This document shows, piece after piece, positions 52,229 to 63,362 of a stretch of DNA of 64,000 bases. The notes under the pieces are model-generated. The model did not search any database and was not told where the DNA came from. It saw only the letters and a program-made list of their open reading frames with translations. This DNA is from Brienomyrus brachyistius (lineage: Eukaryota > Chordata > Actinopteri > Osteoglossiformes > Mormyridae), in NCBI RefSeq assembly GCF_023856365.1, contig NW_026042450.1:186001-250000 (forward strand), given 5' to 3'. The position numbers and the translations under genes are program-made. How positions within the stretch are numbered: position 1 is the first letter of the stretch; each line of letters starts with the position of its first letter.

Positions 52229-53246
52229 CTCCAGGGCTCTCTGCTACTGGTAAGTTTAAGCCATCGGTGGCTACAGGATGCAAGTGGAAATTTTGCAGAT
52301 TTAGTAAAAACAGTGAAGTCCTCTCTCCTTGCTGGCACACTATGGAAGAGAATACAAATGGCTTTCAAACTTCCTCTAGCTGCCATATGGAGAAACCACA
52401 TTTGCTGGCATTATATGGGGTTTGAAGGCCACAGCTCCCAACCACAATCAGCTGAGTGCCCTCACACTGCTCACGCTGTTCTTCATGAAGCAGTTCTAAA
52501 AACTTCCAGTTTACATTTGGTCCATCCATGGAGACTGAAAGCAGCTGATGAAAAACTGAGTGTCATTTATCAAGCATATATAGACTAGGTAATCATCTAT
52601 CACAACAAGTAAAACTTAGAATTGCTGCACGGAAAGTCGTATTTTATTATTGTGAAATTTTCAAAAATGTGTTGTTTTTTTTAGATTTACACATTTTCCA
52701 GTTGAAAAATAAAATGTGTTCTCTGTTACAGATTCCAACACGAATGCAAGAATAATAATAATGCATCATTTCAAAACAAAACAGTTATAGTTGGACTACA
52801 GGTATTTAGATTTAGATATTAGTGTTGGCTTATAACTTACTTTAAAGTGGTGTAGTAAATCCTTGGGTGTTCTATGACCCATGAATTGGGATCCCAGCTA
52901 TCTGGACTGGACTTGATTCTCTCTCCAGTAACAAGCATGCAGGTCCAGTTGCTTGGTTTTAGTTGTTTGGTTGAGGGTCTCATCAAACATCAAAGTAAAA
53001 CTGGCACTGAGTTTAATGATGTCAGGAGCCAAATCAAATCTTGTGAAATAGGCTGTTTTGTCTTTACCACACGTGAAGTTTATTGCGATTTCCTAGTCGG
53101 GAAACATACAAATGTAACAACACAAAAAACTGAAACCCACTTTACCACGTTGTTCAAGTATTTTCCAGTGTCCTGGGCTTATTCGGGTTGTCAGTTTGCT
53201 GCAAATAGAAATTTGGAATTGTCAGGGGCAATATAACTACAGCTTT
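52229..53246. other. Decayed interior of the zinc-finger transposon-like unit
   Basis: No frame longer than a few dozen codons has family resemblance. 53125-53290 is the repeat shared with 9911-10087. Confidence 0.4.
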
Positions 53247-53681
53247 TCATGTAAACGGGATTAAAACTCTATGTAGGAATGAATGGACACACAGAAACAT
53301 ATCCCCAACTCCCTCATTAGCGCTGTAGGATTGGTGTCTTGTTACGCTGTGCAGGCACCACAGTACCTCTGCCTGGAGGGTAGCGCTGGACCCAAAGGTA
53401 GTCCTGAGGTCTGTCACTGTAACTGATGTGGCGGTCGCTGCTGGGTTCGGAGATGGAGCTGAAGTCTGAGAAACTGTTGAGACGGAACAGAAGTGAGAAA
53501 TGGCAGGCGTCTGTTGGCGGGTTATGGCAGCAGCTTTGTGCTTCACGCTGTGCATATGTGACTCTACAGCTTTAACTCCCACTGAACCAAGTTTAAAAAG
53601 CTTCTTGCACAGCATACAGGGGGTCTCATAGCTATTACCTGGAACTGCTTTTAACCATGTCGCAAATGTGGGATTATCCAA
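53247..53681 (-). pseudogene. Zinc-finger transposon-like protein, N-terminal piece
   Basis: Starts with a single finger: CMLCKKLFKLGSVGVKAVESHMHSVKH (C-x2-C ... H-x5-H, BED/C2H2-like), then a QQTPAISHF linker and a block LRTTFGSSATLQAEVLWCLHSVTRHQSYSANEGVGD. The same order of blocks occurs in fish transposon-derived proteins as I remember them. It then runs into non-homologous sequence, so the frame is broken at about residue 125. A fragment of its 3' neighbourhood also lies at 9911-10087, showing that the element was repeated. Confidence 0.55.
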
Positions 53682-53689
53682 CCCAGTTA

Positions 53690-55900
53690 ACGTTAAACTT
53701 GCACTTCTCCATGAATGACATGTCCACTAGCAACAAACTGCTAATGTGCGTCCCTGAAATAGCGCCCCTCCCACAAACACAACCGGAAATGTTGGCGGTT
53801 CCGCTCATTCCGATCTCATACACAAAAATGCAAAACACCAATTAGAAATTCAACAAATTCTTTATAGATTACCAGAAAAACATATAGCAATCTTGTTTAC
53901 TGGGAATGTGGTATTTTAAGACCTTTGAACTCTGGATTTAAGGACTACTAGTCATTTTAAAAAATATTTAAGGCCTTAATTTTGGAAAATCCAGTGTAAC
54001 ATTTTTTAAGAATCTGCGGATACCCTGCTCTTATACATTAAAGACGAGGGTTTATATGAATAAAAAGACGCACATGAAGACTGTAATCTCAAGTGATCAA
54101 CAGTAAACCTTCCATAATGATATAACGGTATTTAACACCTCTGTAAGATAGAGATGATGTTTCAGACAAAGCTGGAGAAAGTCAGGCAAAATCTTTCACT
54201 TTTACCTTTTTATTTAGATCATTCATCCTGAAGCTCTTGACTTGATAGGTTATTCAGATTATTTTCTACAGATTAGCATGAAGTCTCTCCTGTATTGAAT
54301 TTGGTACAAAATTGTTGCTAATTTTCACGGAGCACGACGACGCAGAAATACATAGAGGAAATAGTCATGAATCAGATCTGAGAGACAGTGTAATTTCTGA
54401 CCAATCAGAAATGAGTGGGCCAGGCTGCCCGTGGGCCTGGCCGTCTTGCATCCTGTAATGAAGCACTCTTTGCTAGGTTTGCTAAAGCTAAACTTTAGCG
54501 GTGCGCCCTTATCCAACCTCCAACCTTGGATAAGGTGAGATGCTTTTATTGTCACTGTGAAAATACATTGAGATGTCATTTGGAGCAAGCCTGTAGACGC
54601 CATAGTAAGCATAAAACTACAGACTAACACTTACAGAGTATAAATACAGATAAAATACATTAAAAAGCTAAAGATACATACACCAAAAATAAAAAAGAAT
54701 AAAAATAAAGAAAAAATTCTGGTGCTAGAAGCAAAGAAACCAGTAGCACATTGTCAGATATTACACAACAAAAGCGTAGCATTGAAAAGCTCCGGGCCGC
54801 TGTGCCTGCATGCACTGCCATTTTGGTTTTTGGCTTTGTTTACGTTGGAGTGGATGAGTCAGATGGCTGAAGATAGATTACATCACTGCCATCTAGCGGT
54901 CAGGGGTTTAAATGCCAACAGAAAATGGAAAAAGTCTGACAAATTTTTGAGCTGATTAGCTGTGAATTTTGTAAAACAGCAGAGGCGGTTGGCTGGAGAT
55001 GCACTAATGATCGGCTTGCAGGTAGTAGAACAATGACCAGCTGAGTCTTTCCTCAGTGTTTCTACTTTAAAGAGCAAAGGGTATCATAACACACTTTAGA
55101 GTACTTGGTACTTCACTCATTCTTCTATCTTGGTGCCATGTTTCACCATCTCTATCAGTGTCATCAGCATCAGTGAAAAGGTGTCTGGGATGCTGACCTT
55201 AGAAGCAGAGTTTCAAAGAAGAGCTGATGAAAGGGGGGGGGCAAAACACCCCCCTTTGAAAACCTCTGAACACTAGGGGATAAGAGCCTTAATGAAGGAA
55301 AGATCAGCTATTTGCTGTGAAGCACTTAAACTTGGCATAAGAAAAGACAGACAACATAGCAGAGAATGGTTTCAATCCATTGACCTCTGGGTTATTGGCC
55401 CAGTACACTTCCTCTGCACCACTCTGCTGCATAGTTGGGGCTGTGTGAGTGTTTTCTTAGTGTGTCCACTTTAAACAGCAAAGGGGCTCTGGACACACAT
55501 CATGGTACTTAGTGCTTCTTTTCAGAGACCCCTAGGTTATAAAGCCCCTGTGAGATGCAGCATGAGCCTTCCTCAAGCGATGCCTAATGTAAGCATGACA
55601 AGCAGGTAAAAGCTGTTGGCCACAGACAAAGTGAGACCCAGCAGAGGACATGGCCGTTCTAAGCCTCAGACCTGGTATGGTGATGAAGCTTCCTGTTACA
55701 CTTTCTACTGCCTTGGTTCATCGCAACAATCAATATGATAAAGAGAAGGAGTCATCTTAGGTGGGACTAAAACCCACCCCCCCCCACTTTGGAATCCCCA
55801 GTACATAATGGGGAGCGGGGGGGCATAATGAATTCTGAAGGTCCCCGTAGCCCTCAGCCCACTGGGAAGATGCCCAGTACGGAAATGACAGATGCTAAAA
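53690..55900. other. No gene recognised
   Basis: Mixed AT-rich DNA. A TTTATTGTCACTGTGAAAATACA stretch near 54546 resembles a common fish dispersed repeat. G and C homopolymers occur near 55236 and 55778. No supported gene. Confidence 0.4.
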
Positions 55901-55959
55901 TAGATGCTAAAGACTCAAATGGCCTAATTGTCAGTGTTTGTTATAGACACCTAATGTAG

Positions 55960-56625
55960 CTGCAGAGGAAAGCAGAATGTTGTATGACGACATCAGGATT
56001 ATGAGTAATAAAAATGATGTGGTGGTTATGGGTGATTTTAATTTACCAGGGATACAGTGGGACACAGTCTCTGGCTCTTCTGTAAATGAACTGGAGATGG
56101 TGGAAGTGGTACAGGATTGTTTTTTTACTCAGTTTGTTAACATCCCTACCAGGGGAGATGCCATTCTTGATCTTGTTCTCTTTAATAACCAGGACAGGAT
56201 TGGAGGTTTTAGAACCACTGGACAGTAATGATCATAACATGGTTAAATTTCAGGCTAATTTTCGTGTCAGAAGAGCAAAATCCAAAAGAAAAAAGTATAT
56301 TGTGAGGAAGGCAAACTTTAATGGTATGAGACTGAAAGCTAAGAATGACATTAAAAGTTTCTTCCAATGTTTTATCTCCAAAAAAGCTCTAAAAGCTGAA
56401 ATCACTCATCTACAGGATAGTAAGGGCTTTATAATTGAAAATGAAATTAATATAGTAAATGAATTTAATGATTATTGTACACGGGTGTTCACGGTAGAGA
56501 ACACAAATAACTCACCACCATTTAGATTCATTGAATTATTAGATTTCCAGAAGTCCTTAAGCTCAAAGCTACAGGGTTTTTACAAACTGTATCAGCCTGA
56601 ATATAATTGCTAGAATATAAAGTGC
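55960..56625 (+). pseudogene. CR1-like LINE, endonuclease fragment
   Basis: Reads NDVVVMGDFNLPGIQWD (the GDFN catalytic block of APE-type LINE endonucleases), then IPTRGDAILDLVLFNN and, after a frameshift near 56200, SNDHNMVKFQANF (the SDH block changed to NDH). It then continues into a linker region (KSFFQCF...NEFNDYCTRVF). The RT is missing. Domain order and motif spacing fit the CR1/Rex1 branch of the Jockey superfamily. Confidence 0.75.
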
Positions 56626-56637
56626 AATACAAATACA

Positions 56638-56639
<2 letters not shown>

Positions 56640-56675
<36 letters not shown>
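56640..56675. repeat. (ATT)n microsatellite at a LINE junction
   Basis: About 12 ATT units between the CR1-like fragment and the 3' piece of the L2 element, in the position of an L2 tail. Confidence 0.85.
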
Positions 56676-56940
56676 TCAATGGAGCAGTGATCGAAGGACA
56701 CCGGCAGATGTTGTGGCAGGTTGATTCTCCTGAGAACCCTCAGGAAGTACAGTCTTTGCTGCACCTTCCCGATTAAGCAATTTGTGCTATTTGTCCAGGT
56801 GAGGTCCTCCGATATGTATGTGCCCAGGAACCTGAATGTTGACACCCTCTCCACAACTTCCCCATTTATCACCAGAGGCTGGTGATCCACCCTTTTCCTA
56901 TTAAAATCAATGATGAGTTCCTTTGTTTTCTTCAATTTTC
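56676..56940 (-). pseudogene. L2-type LINE, RT C-terminal piece
   Basis: Minus-strand frame KTKELIIDFNRKR...INGEVVERVSTFRFLGTYISEDLTWT...QQRLYFLRVLRR, the thumb-adjacent block of L2/Maui RTs. It is the downstream part of the element whose upstream part lies at 57884-59270; an RTE fragment separates them. It ends early in a FDHCSIE-like run and the ATT repeat. Confidence 0.8.
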
Positions 56941-57882
56941 CAAGTGAAGACAGGAGTCCGACAGGGGTGCTTGTTATCCCCGTTCCTCTTCCTCATCGCT
57001 ATCAACTGGATCATGAAGACATCCACCAGTGAATGCAGAAATGGAATCCAGTGGACCTTGTGGAGCCAATTGGAAGACCTAGACTTTGCAGACGATCTCG
57101 CTCTTCTCTCCCACAGTCAGCAGCAGATGGAAGAGAAGATCAATGTGCTGGCAACCACATCATCACAGGTTGGACTCAACATCCACACGGAGAAGACCAA
57201 GATTCTGAAGACCAACTCCAACAGCAACAACCCAGTCACGGTGAATGGAAGTTCCCTGGAGGAGGTACAGTCCTTCACCTACCTGGGCAGCATCATCGAC
57301 CAGCAGGGTGGAACACATACAGATGTCAAGGCAAGGATCGGCAAAGCAAGAGCCGCCTTCATCGAGCTCAAGAACATCTGGGCTTCCAGAGAACTGACCT
57401 TGACCACCAAGATCCGTCTGTTCAATTCCAATGTGAAGTCAGTATTGTTGTACGGGGCCGAAACCTGGAGGAAACCAAAACCAACATCCGAAGAATTCAG
57501 ACGTTCATCAACACCTGTCTCAGAAAGATTCTCCACATCCGCTGGCCAGACACCATCAGTAACACCAACCTATGGGAAAAGACCTACCAACCTTCAGTAG
57601 AAGCAGAAATCTGGAAGAGAAGATGGGGATGGATAGGGCATACCCTCCACAAACCACAAACCAACATCACCAGACAGGCTCTCAGATGAAACCCCCAAGG
57701 CAAGCGGAAGAGAGGCCGTCCAAGAAACACCTGGAGACGAGACCTCGAGGCAGAAATGACAAGGATGGGCTACACCTGGAGTCAACTAGAAAGAATGGCC
57801 CAGGACAGAAACCTCTGGAGATCTACCTTTGGCGGCCCATACCCCGGAAGGGGTGGAGGGCGAAAATGAAAAAAAAAAAAAA
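56941..57882 (+). pseudogene. RTE-type LINE fragment with poly(A) tail
   Basis: Starts inside the RT at VKTGVRQGCLLSPFLFL, with catalytic [12 protein letters not shown], then [35 protein letters not shown] and [10 protein letters not shown] frameshift near 57470 moves the rest ([36 protein letters not shown]) to another frame, and a TGA near 57687 interrupts it before NPQGKRKRGRP. It ends GGTGGAGGGCG...AAAA, a short 3' UTR with a poly(A) run at 57870-57883. 5'-truncated insertion into the L2 element, opposite strand. Confidence 0.85.
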
Positions 57883-57883
57883 A

Positions 57884-59270
57884 GATGTTAGGTCTGTTTT
57901 GATAATGGCACTACTGTACAGGTTTTTAAACAGGCAGGAACAGAGCACAGTGACAGAGATGTATTAAAGGTGTTTGTGAAAACCCCAGCCAGCTCCCAGG
58001 CACAGTCTCTTAGCACCCGCCCTGGGACGCCATCAGGACCAGCTGCTTTCCGTATGTTGACACTGCGAAGTGTCTGTTCTACATCAGTACTCTGCAGGAT
58101 GAGCTCCTGCCTGTTAATGGCTGCTGCTGGGGCCGTAACAGTCTCTGTAGCCACCCTCTCATGGCGGCCGAAGAAGTGATCGAGCTCTTCGGCCAAAGGA
58201 ACACTGTTGCCGGTAGATAAGTTGATACTGCTGTTTTGGTTTGTGATGTGCCGTATCCCTTGCCATCCACGTCTGGGATCGGAGCTGCCGAAGTGGCTCT
58301 CAACCCGCCTTCTATAGGTCGCCTTTGCGTCTCTGACGCCCCTCCTCAGCTCCGACCTGGCAATGCTGTATTGTTGTGGTCACCCGACCTAAAGGCCATG
58401 TTACGGATCTTTAGCAGAAGATGAACATCTTTGGTCATCCATGGCTTGTTGTTGGGAAAGATACAAATTTGTTTTGTGCTGGTGACAATGACCATGCAGT
58501 ATTTTATATAGTGAAGAACAGTGGAGGTGTTAGCATCCTCGAATATGGACCAGTCAGTGTGGTCAAAACAATCCTGCAGCTGTGCAGATGCTCCCTCTGG
58601 CCACCCTCGTCTTACTCTAGGAGCTGGTTTCACCATGTTAATGAGTGGTCTATATGCTGGAGTTACACACAGGGAGATGTGGTCAGACTGGCCCAAATGA
58701 GGGAAAGCTGATACTGTAAAACCCTGCTTGAAATTACTGTACACATGGTCTGCAGTGTCAGCTCCTCTTGTAGGACACTGAACATGCTGGTACAGTCTTC
58801 AGATTCGCTTTGGTTAAAATCACCTGCTATTATACGCACCCCTGGCAGATGGGCACTCTGTTGCTTTCTAATAGGAGTTAGCAAGTAGCCCAGAGCTATA
58901 GCAGTGTTAGCTTGAGGGGGGGTATTAACAGCAGCGATCATAACAACCGAGTATTCCCTTGGTAGGTAAAAGGGGCGACACTTTACAATCCAATACTCCA
59001 AGTCCAGGGAGCAATGAGTGTCAGTGATTTTAGCGTCTGTGCACCAGCTGTTATTTGTGTACACACACAGTCCACCTCCTCTGCTCTTACCGGAGTCGAT
59101 CGCCCTGTTGGCGCGTGTATAGTGCGTCCGGGTAGCTGGATAGCCTCCTCCGGGATTGTCGAACCGAGCCACGTCCCCACAAACACCATAAAATACCTAA
59201 GAACGGGAAGCGCTTTACGGAGTGCTGAGCCGCTGCGTGTGCACGCGCCGCCATCTTAGGATATCCTAAG
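57884..59270 (-). pseudogene. L2-type LINE: endonuclease, linker and RT start, broken
   Basis: Minus strand from about 59260: a conserved N-terminal stretch (GILWCLWG...RLSSYPD), the endonuclease (GGGLCVYTNNSWCTDA, LEYWIVKCRPFYLPREYS, IIAGDFNQ), a linker (KPWMTKDVHLLLKIRNMAFRSGD) and the first RT blocks (IRKAAGPDGVPGRVLRDCAWELAGVFTNTFNTSL). Several frameshifts separate these parts (near 59090, 58670 and 58300). After VPLSKQT the central RT, including the catalytic FADD block, is missing; homology resumes at 56940 beyond the RTE insert. Dead copy. Confidence 0.82.
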
Positions 59271-60066
59271 AAATGTGGTTCAGTCGTGTGTAGTCTGTGT
59301 ACAGACGAGGAAACAAAGGCACAGTAATAGGAGATAGTTGACTCATATACAGAAATGTGCTTTTGTAGGGGGATCCACACACAGTCACCAGACAGGACAG
59401 AGGGGCTCATCTGCTTCTCTCTGTACCAATAGTACCAATAGTACCAATGACTTGCCACTGGGTGCCGTCCATTTACAAAACCAAGCAGAAACTCCAGCAA
59501 GCGCCAGGATCGTCTCCCAACATTGATTCAGCTGCAGGATGGGGCACCATGTCAAATCATCACACTTTCGGACCTCATCATCATGGATTTTAACGAAACT
59601 TGGCAGCTGATTTGGTCACATGAGTAACTCATGAAACTGAAATTGGGCGTGTCTGGGATCAAAATTGGGGGAGATTTAAGCAAACAAAGTTTTAACATTT
59701 TTTTTTGGGGGGAGGGGGGCCTATGACTTTGACTGGCTATATTTACCTTGTCCAGCTCTATAGATTGACCAAATTATATGCCATCCCATATGAATAATTA
59801 CTATGTAATAACTGATTAAAGTAGTAAAATTCAATAACAAAAAAAAAATCTATATTTCAAAATTGATACATTTTTACTAAAGCTAGATCATAATGTCATG
59901 AACATCTCCAGAAAATGTGGCCTTTGGTTTTTAAGGTGTTGCTGAGATATAATGACGTAAACGTAGCGTCACATGGTTTCATATCACTAATGGGCCTTTT
60001 TAATGGCAGCCAAACTGACATGGAATAGTATAACAAGCACAGGTGTAAGTAACAGCATTAGTTAAG
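59271..60066. other. No gene recognised; one arm of an inverted repeat
   Basis: A GTACCAATA triplet repeat lies near 59424. 59880-59965 is an inverted, roughly three-quarters-identical copy of 61290-61375. No supported frame. Confidence 0.4.
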
Positions 60067-60071
60067 GTTTC

Positions 60072-60375
60072 TGTCACGCCCAGCTCGTCCGCTCCTCGTG
60101 TGTGCCACGCCCCCTGATTACCCACGTGTACTACCCTGATCGTCTCCTGCTGTGTCCGCTTCCTTTGATTAGTCTTTGTGTATTTAAGTCCTGGTCTGAC
60201 CGGTTCCCCTTGTCCGTCATTGTAGTTAGTTGTGGTTTGGTGATGGTAGTCTTGTTTCCTGTTCCAAGTCCCCGTTCCACAATAAACCCCAGCTTCGCCC
60301 CGATACCTGCCTGTTTGCCTGCTCTGTACCAGCCAACCCACACGATCACCGCTTACCTCCGCCGTGGTCGTGACA
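60072..60375 (+). mobile_element. Solo LTR, 4-of-5 TSD
   Basis: TGTCACGCCC start, GGTCGTGACA end; flanks GTTTC (60067-60071) and GTTAC (60376-60380) differ at one base. TATTTAAGTCC and ACAATAAACCCC boxes are present. The most complete member with an intact terminal inverted TGTCACG/CGTGACA. Confidence 0.87.
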
Positions 60376-60541
60376 GTTACAAATATGCTACAATGGAATT
60401 TAATGGAAGCTTCATTAATGTCATTGCAGACACCTGTACTTGCCACACCACTGAAAAGGCCCACATGGCTAGTAAATATGGCTAATAAATGCCCTGCATT
60501 CATCAGAGGTGTGCAAATCAGTCCAGTGTAAGTGCACACTT

Positions 60542-60808
60542 ATGGATTCACTCGACTTTACAAGCACAAAAGGTTACGTTGCGGCTGCATATGATGATGA
60601 TTGGTGGCTAGGATGTGTAGAAGAAGCTATGCCCAGCACTGGAAAGCTGAGACTGAGCTTTATACATCCTTATGGAACATCTCCATCCTATTCATTCCCA
60701 TGCCATCCTGATAGACTTGTTACAGATCATCAGGATGTGCATTTAGTAGTTGAATCTGTGACAGCAACAGGGTGGACATTTTCACAATTTCAAGCAAAGA
60801 CACAATAG
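60542..60808 (+). CDS. Tudor/SH3-like domain fragment, 88 codons
   Basis: ATG 60542 to TAG 60806-60808. It reads KGYVAAAYDDDWWLGCVEEA...LRLSFIHPYGTSPSYSFPCHPD...VVESVTATGWTFSQF, alternating short strands with aromatic residues as in small beta-barrel (Tudor/SH3-like) domains found at the C-terminus of some fish multi-domain and transposon-derived proteins. No upstream exon with a donor/acceptor pair could be joined, and a solo LTR lies just upstream. It could be the last exon of a gene, or the tail of a dead transposon gene; the surrounding inverted repeats favour the second. Function unknown. Confidence 0.4.
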   Translation: MDSLDFTSTKGYVAAAYDDDWWLGCVEEAMPSTGKLRLSFIHPYGTSPSYSFPCHPDRLVTDHQDVHLVVESVTATGWTFSQFQAKTQ

Positions 60809-61788
60809 CTGCATCAAAGGCTCTGATAGACTATAAATTGAGAGCATAGCAATTGTTTATTACATTCCCACGTTCCCTTTAAACAGTACTGCTTGTATGT
60901 AACTTATGCATTTGTGGAAGTAAAATTGTACATTGGTAGCCCGGGAGGGGAGGCATATTGGGTCTGTTATGTCTTAGGCAAGAAGAGATTGTTTTGAATA
61001 CTGTGTGACCTCGCTTCGCGATAGCTGCCTGCAGTAAGTTCCGCAGACCCTGAAGAAAGTTCTTTTACTGTAGGCCTAATTCTCTTTTTTTCAGTTACTT
61101 TGGCAACATTGTCATTTTATTCATTTTTAATAGTCATTTAAAACTTAGCAATTTAAATTATATTTCCAGAGCTAGTTCTGGCAATAGTAGCCGTCATGAA
61201 AAAAGATAACCCCGTACCATGCATTGATCACTAACTGCTATTCTGCTACTGCTAACAGCATTGTCAGGAATTGTGGTTTTGATACACACTTCAGATGAGT
61301 AATGATATCTCAGCAATAACTCAAAAACCAAAGACCAAATTTTCTGGACATTATGACATAAGTAATTATGGAAAACCAATGAATTCGTTCCCAGACCCAA
61401 AAATTTACACCTAAATATGTTTTTTTTTTTTTTTTTTTTGCATTTGAGCACAAAATGAACAGGATAAAACAAGAAGAGCATATACTAAACACATCTAAGC
61501 ACATTTATCAAAGCAGTAATTTGTAAAGTAAGAAAATAAATCTATCCAAACAATGTGTAAAGTTAAAAACAAGCCAATGTCACCTTTTTGATAAACCCAG
61601 ACACAGCACTACTACCTTGAGTCATACTAAGGGTTTGTATTTATTGTAGGAACAAAAGCAAAACATTTAAAGAAATGAGAAAGAAAAATTGAGTGTACAA
61701 TATGAGAAAAAAGATGCACAAATAACACTTACAGTAGTAATAAAAAAAATTAGAAAAATACACTTACCTTGTCCAAGACTTAATCTGC
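60809..61788. other. No gene; second arm of an inverted repeat and a poly(T) run
   Basis: 61290-61375 is the inverted partner of 59880-59965. A run of about 20 T lies at 61420-61439. Otherwise AT-rich and unassigned. Confidence 0.4.
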
Positions 61789-61815
61789 ATATTTGTCATG
61801 CCCGGCTCGTCCGAT

Positions 61816-61899
61816 CCTCGTGTGTGCCACGCCCCCTGATTATCCTCGTGTGTGCCACGCCCCCTGATTATCCACGTGTGTGCCACGCCCCCTGATTAT
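61816..61899. repeat. Three 28-bp tandem units in an LTR
   Basis: CCTCGTGTGTGCCACGCCCC-CTGATTAT repeated three times, differing only at the fourth position region (CCTC or CCAC). Other LTR copies have one unit. Confidence 0.92.
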
Positions 61900-61997
61900 C
61901 CTCGTGTGCTTCCCTGATCTTGCCCAGCTGTGTCCGATTATTTTCGCCCAGCCTTGTCTATTTCAGTCCATGTCTTGCCTTAGTTTTCGTCCGTCGA

Positions 61998-62309
61998 TTG
62001 ATGTTAGTCGGTGTGAGTACTAGTGTTCTGTCCCGCTCTCCCCACAGCCTTAATGTTAGTCGGTGTGAGTACTAGTGTTCTGTCCCGTGCTCCCCACAGC
62101 CTTAATGTTAGTCGGTGTGAGTACTAGTGTTTTGTCCCGTGCTCCCCCCAGCCTTAATGTTAGTCGCTGTGAGTACTAGTGTTCTGTCCCGTGCTCCCCC
62201 CAGCCTTAATGTTAGTCGGTGTGAGTACTAGTGTTCTGTCCCGCTCTCCCCCCAGCCTTAATGTTAGTCGGTGTGAGTACTAGTGTTCTGTCCCGCTCTC
62301 CCCCCAGCC
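61998..62309. repeat. Six 52-bp tandem units in an LTR
   Basis: Exactly 6 x 52 = 312 bp, each starting TTAATGTTAGTCGGTGTGAG and ending CCCCAGCC, with two subtypes (CCCGCTCTCC and CCCGTGCTCC). The array sits between the promoter-like region and the AATAAATACCC signal. Confidence 0.95.
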
Positions 62310-62413
62310 TTAATAAATACCCGTTTTCCCCGACTTTCGTCTCCTTACCTGCTTCCTGCCCGCTTTGCTGCCCGTTCGCTTACCGCACCTTAACCGCGGC
62401 CCCTGACAATATT

Positions 62414-63083
62414 CGAAGCTAGAGGATTTTTTTCCGGGGGGAGAAGAGGGGGTTATTCCTTCCATAATGACTGAAGGTTCATTGTTTATTTGTATTATTT
62501 CTCCGTATTCGTTAATTTGTTCGTAAATCGCAAACTTTTAGGTTGTAACATTTGTACAACTATTGCGTAACTTTTTGGTGAGCAATGGCTACCAAAATGA
62601 TATAAAGTTCAGTGTATTACCTGATATTTTCAATAAAAAAGCACTATCACCAACAAACGATTCTATCACAGCGCATGCAAGGCTGCAGCCCAGAGCCCCC
62701 CCCCCTTGCAAAATAGAAAAAAGATACTTGATGATATTATTTTGCAGTAATATAATTAGTTGTTAATTTGCATATTCTCCCCCGTCTACGTGTTTTTTTC
62801 ATGGTTAGAGTTGTTTTTTAATTTTTTTTAACAATATACAAACATAATGCAAGATGCATAACACATACAAACTACACTTTAAAGAACGAGCAGTACACAT
62901 CCTTTCTCATTTGCAAAGCATTCTTCAAGGCATTATATAAATTGATAGTTTTTACAGCTTTTCGGTAGGTCATTGACAGGTGACGTCACTCGCTTTAGGC
63001 GCAATGTATTGTGGGTCGAATCGCCATTTTGGATGTATATAACTCAAGTGGCAGCATTTGCTTGTAGCATTATTCTTTTTAAG
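62414..63083. other. No gene; promoter-like end
   Basis: AT-rich. Just before the THAP frame, 62998-63060 has AATGTATTGTGGGTCGAATCG and a GCCATTTTGGATG word plus a TATATAA box, resembling a core promoter reading to the right. Confidence 0.35.
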
Positions 63084-63362
63084 ATGGGACACTTATGCTG
63101 TGTGAAAGGCTGTCATACTAAGTGACATGGCAGAAATGGCAGAAAGGTGTAGCACCGCATGACATTTTTTCGGTTTAACACTCGGAAAAGGGGATACAGA
63201 CAGCAGGTAGAGGAGGTAACGAAGAGGCGTCGGGTGGCCTGTGTCGCAGCGGTAAGAGGAAAGGAGATCACTGTCAACACGATATCTCCCTTAATGCGTG
63301 TTTGCTCTCGGCATTTTCATAAAGGCAAGCAAGATGTTTTTTTGTATTTGTATTATTACTGA
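63084..63362 (+). pseudogene. THAP-type zinc-finger exon, broken
   Basis: From ATG 63084 the start MGHLCCVKGCHTK carries the first Cys pair of a THAP (C2CH) DNA-binding domain, but a TGA follows at 63123. The remainder reads in another frame from about 63159: FFRFNTRKRG, VEEVTKRRRVACVAAVRGKEITVNTISPLMRVCSRHFH, containing the Trp-position substituted by Cys (family usually W.AAV) and the final C-x2-H (CSRH). After HFHKGK a GCAAG sequence could be a GC-type splice donor. THAP domains occur both in host regulators and in P-element-like transposases. Loss of the invariant Trp plus the stop argue that it is dead. Confidence 0.65.

Larger units (their letters stand above)
61794..62408 (+). mobile_element. 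Solo LTR with internal tandem repeats, perfect TSD ATATT
   Basis: TGTCATGCCC start, CCTGACA end, 5-bp duplication ATATT (61789-61793 and 62409-62413). At 615 bp it is twice the length of its relatives because of two internal arrays: three 28-bp units (61816-61899) and six 52-bp units (61998-62309). Confidence 0.92.

Noticed and set aside
61816..62309. CRISPR-like array in the 28- and 52-bp repeats
   Set aside because: Units are directly abutting with no unique spacers and lie inside an LTR in a vertebrate genome.
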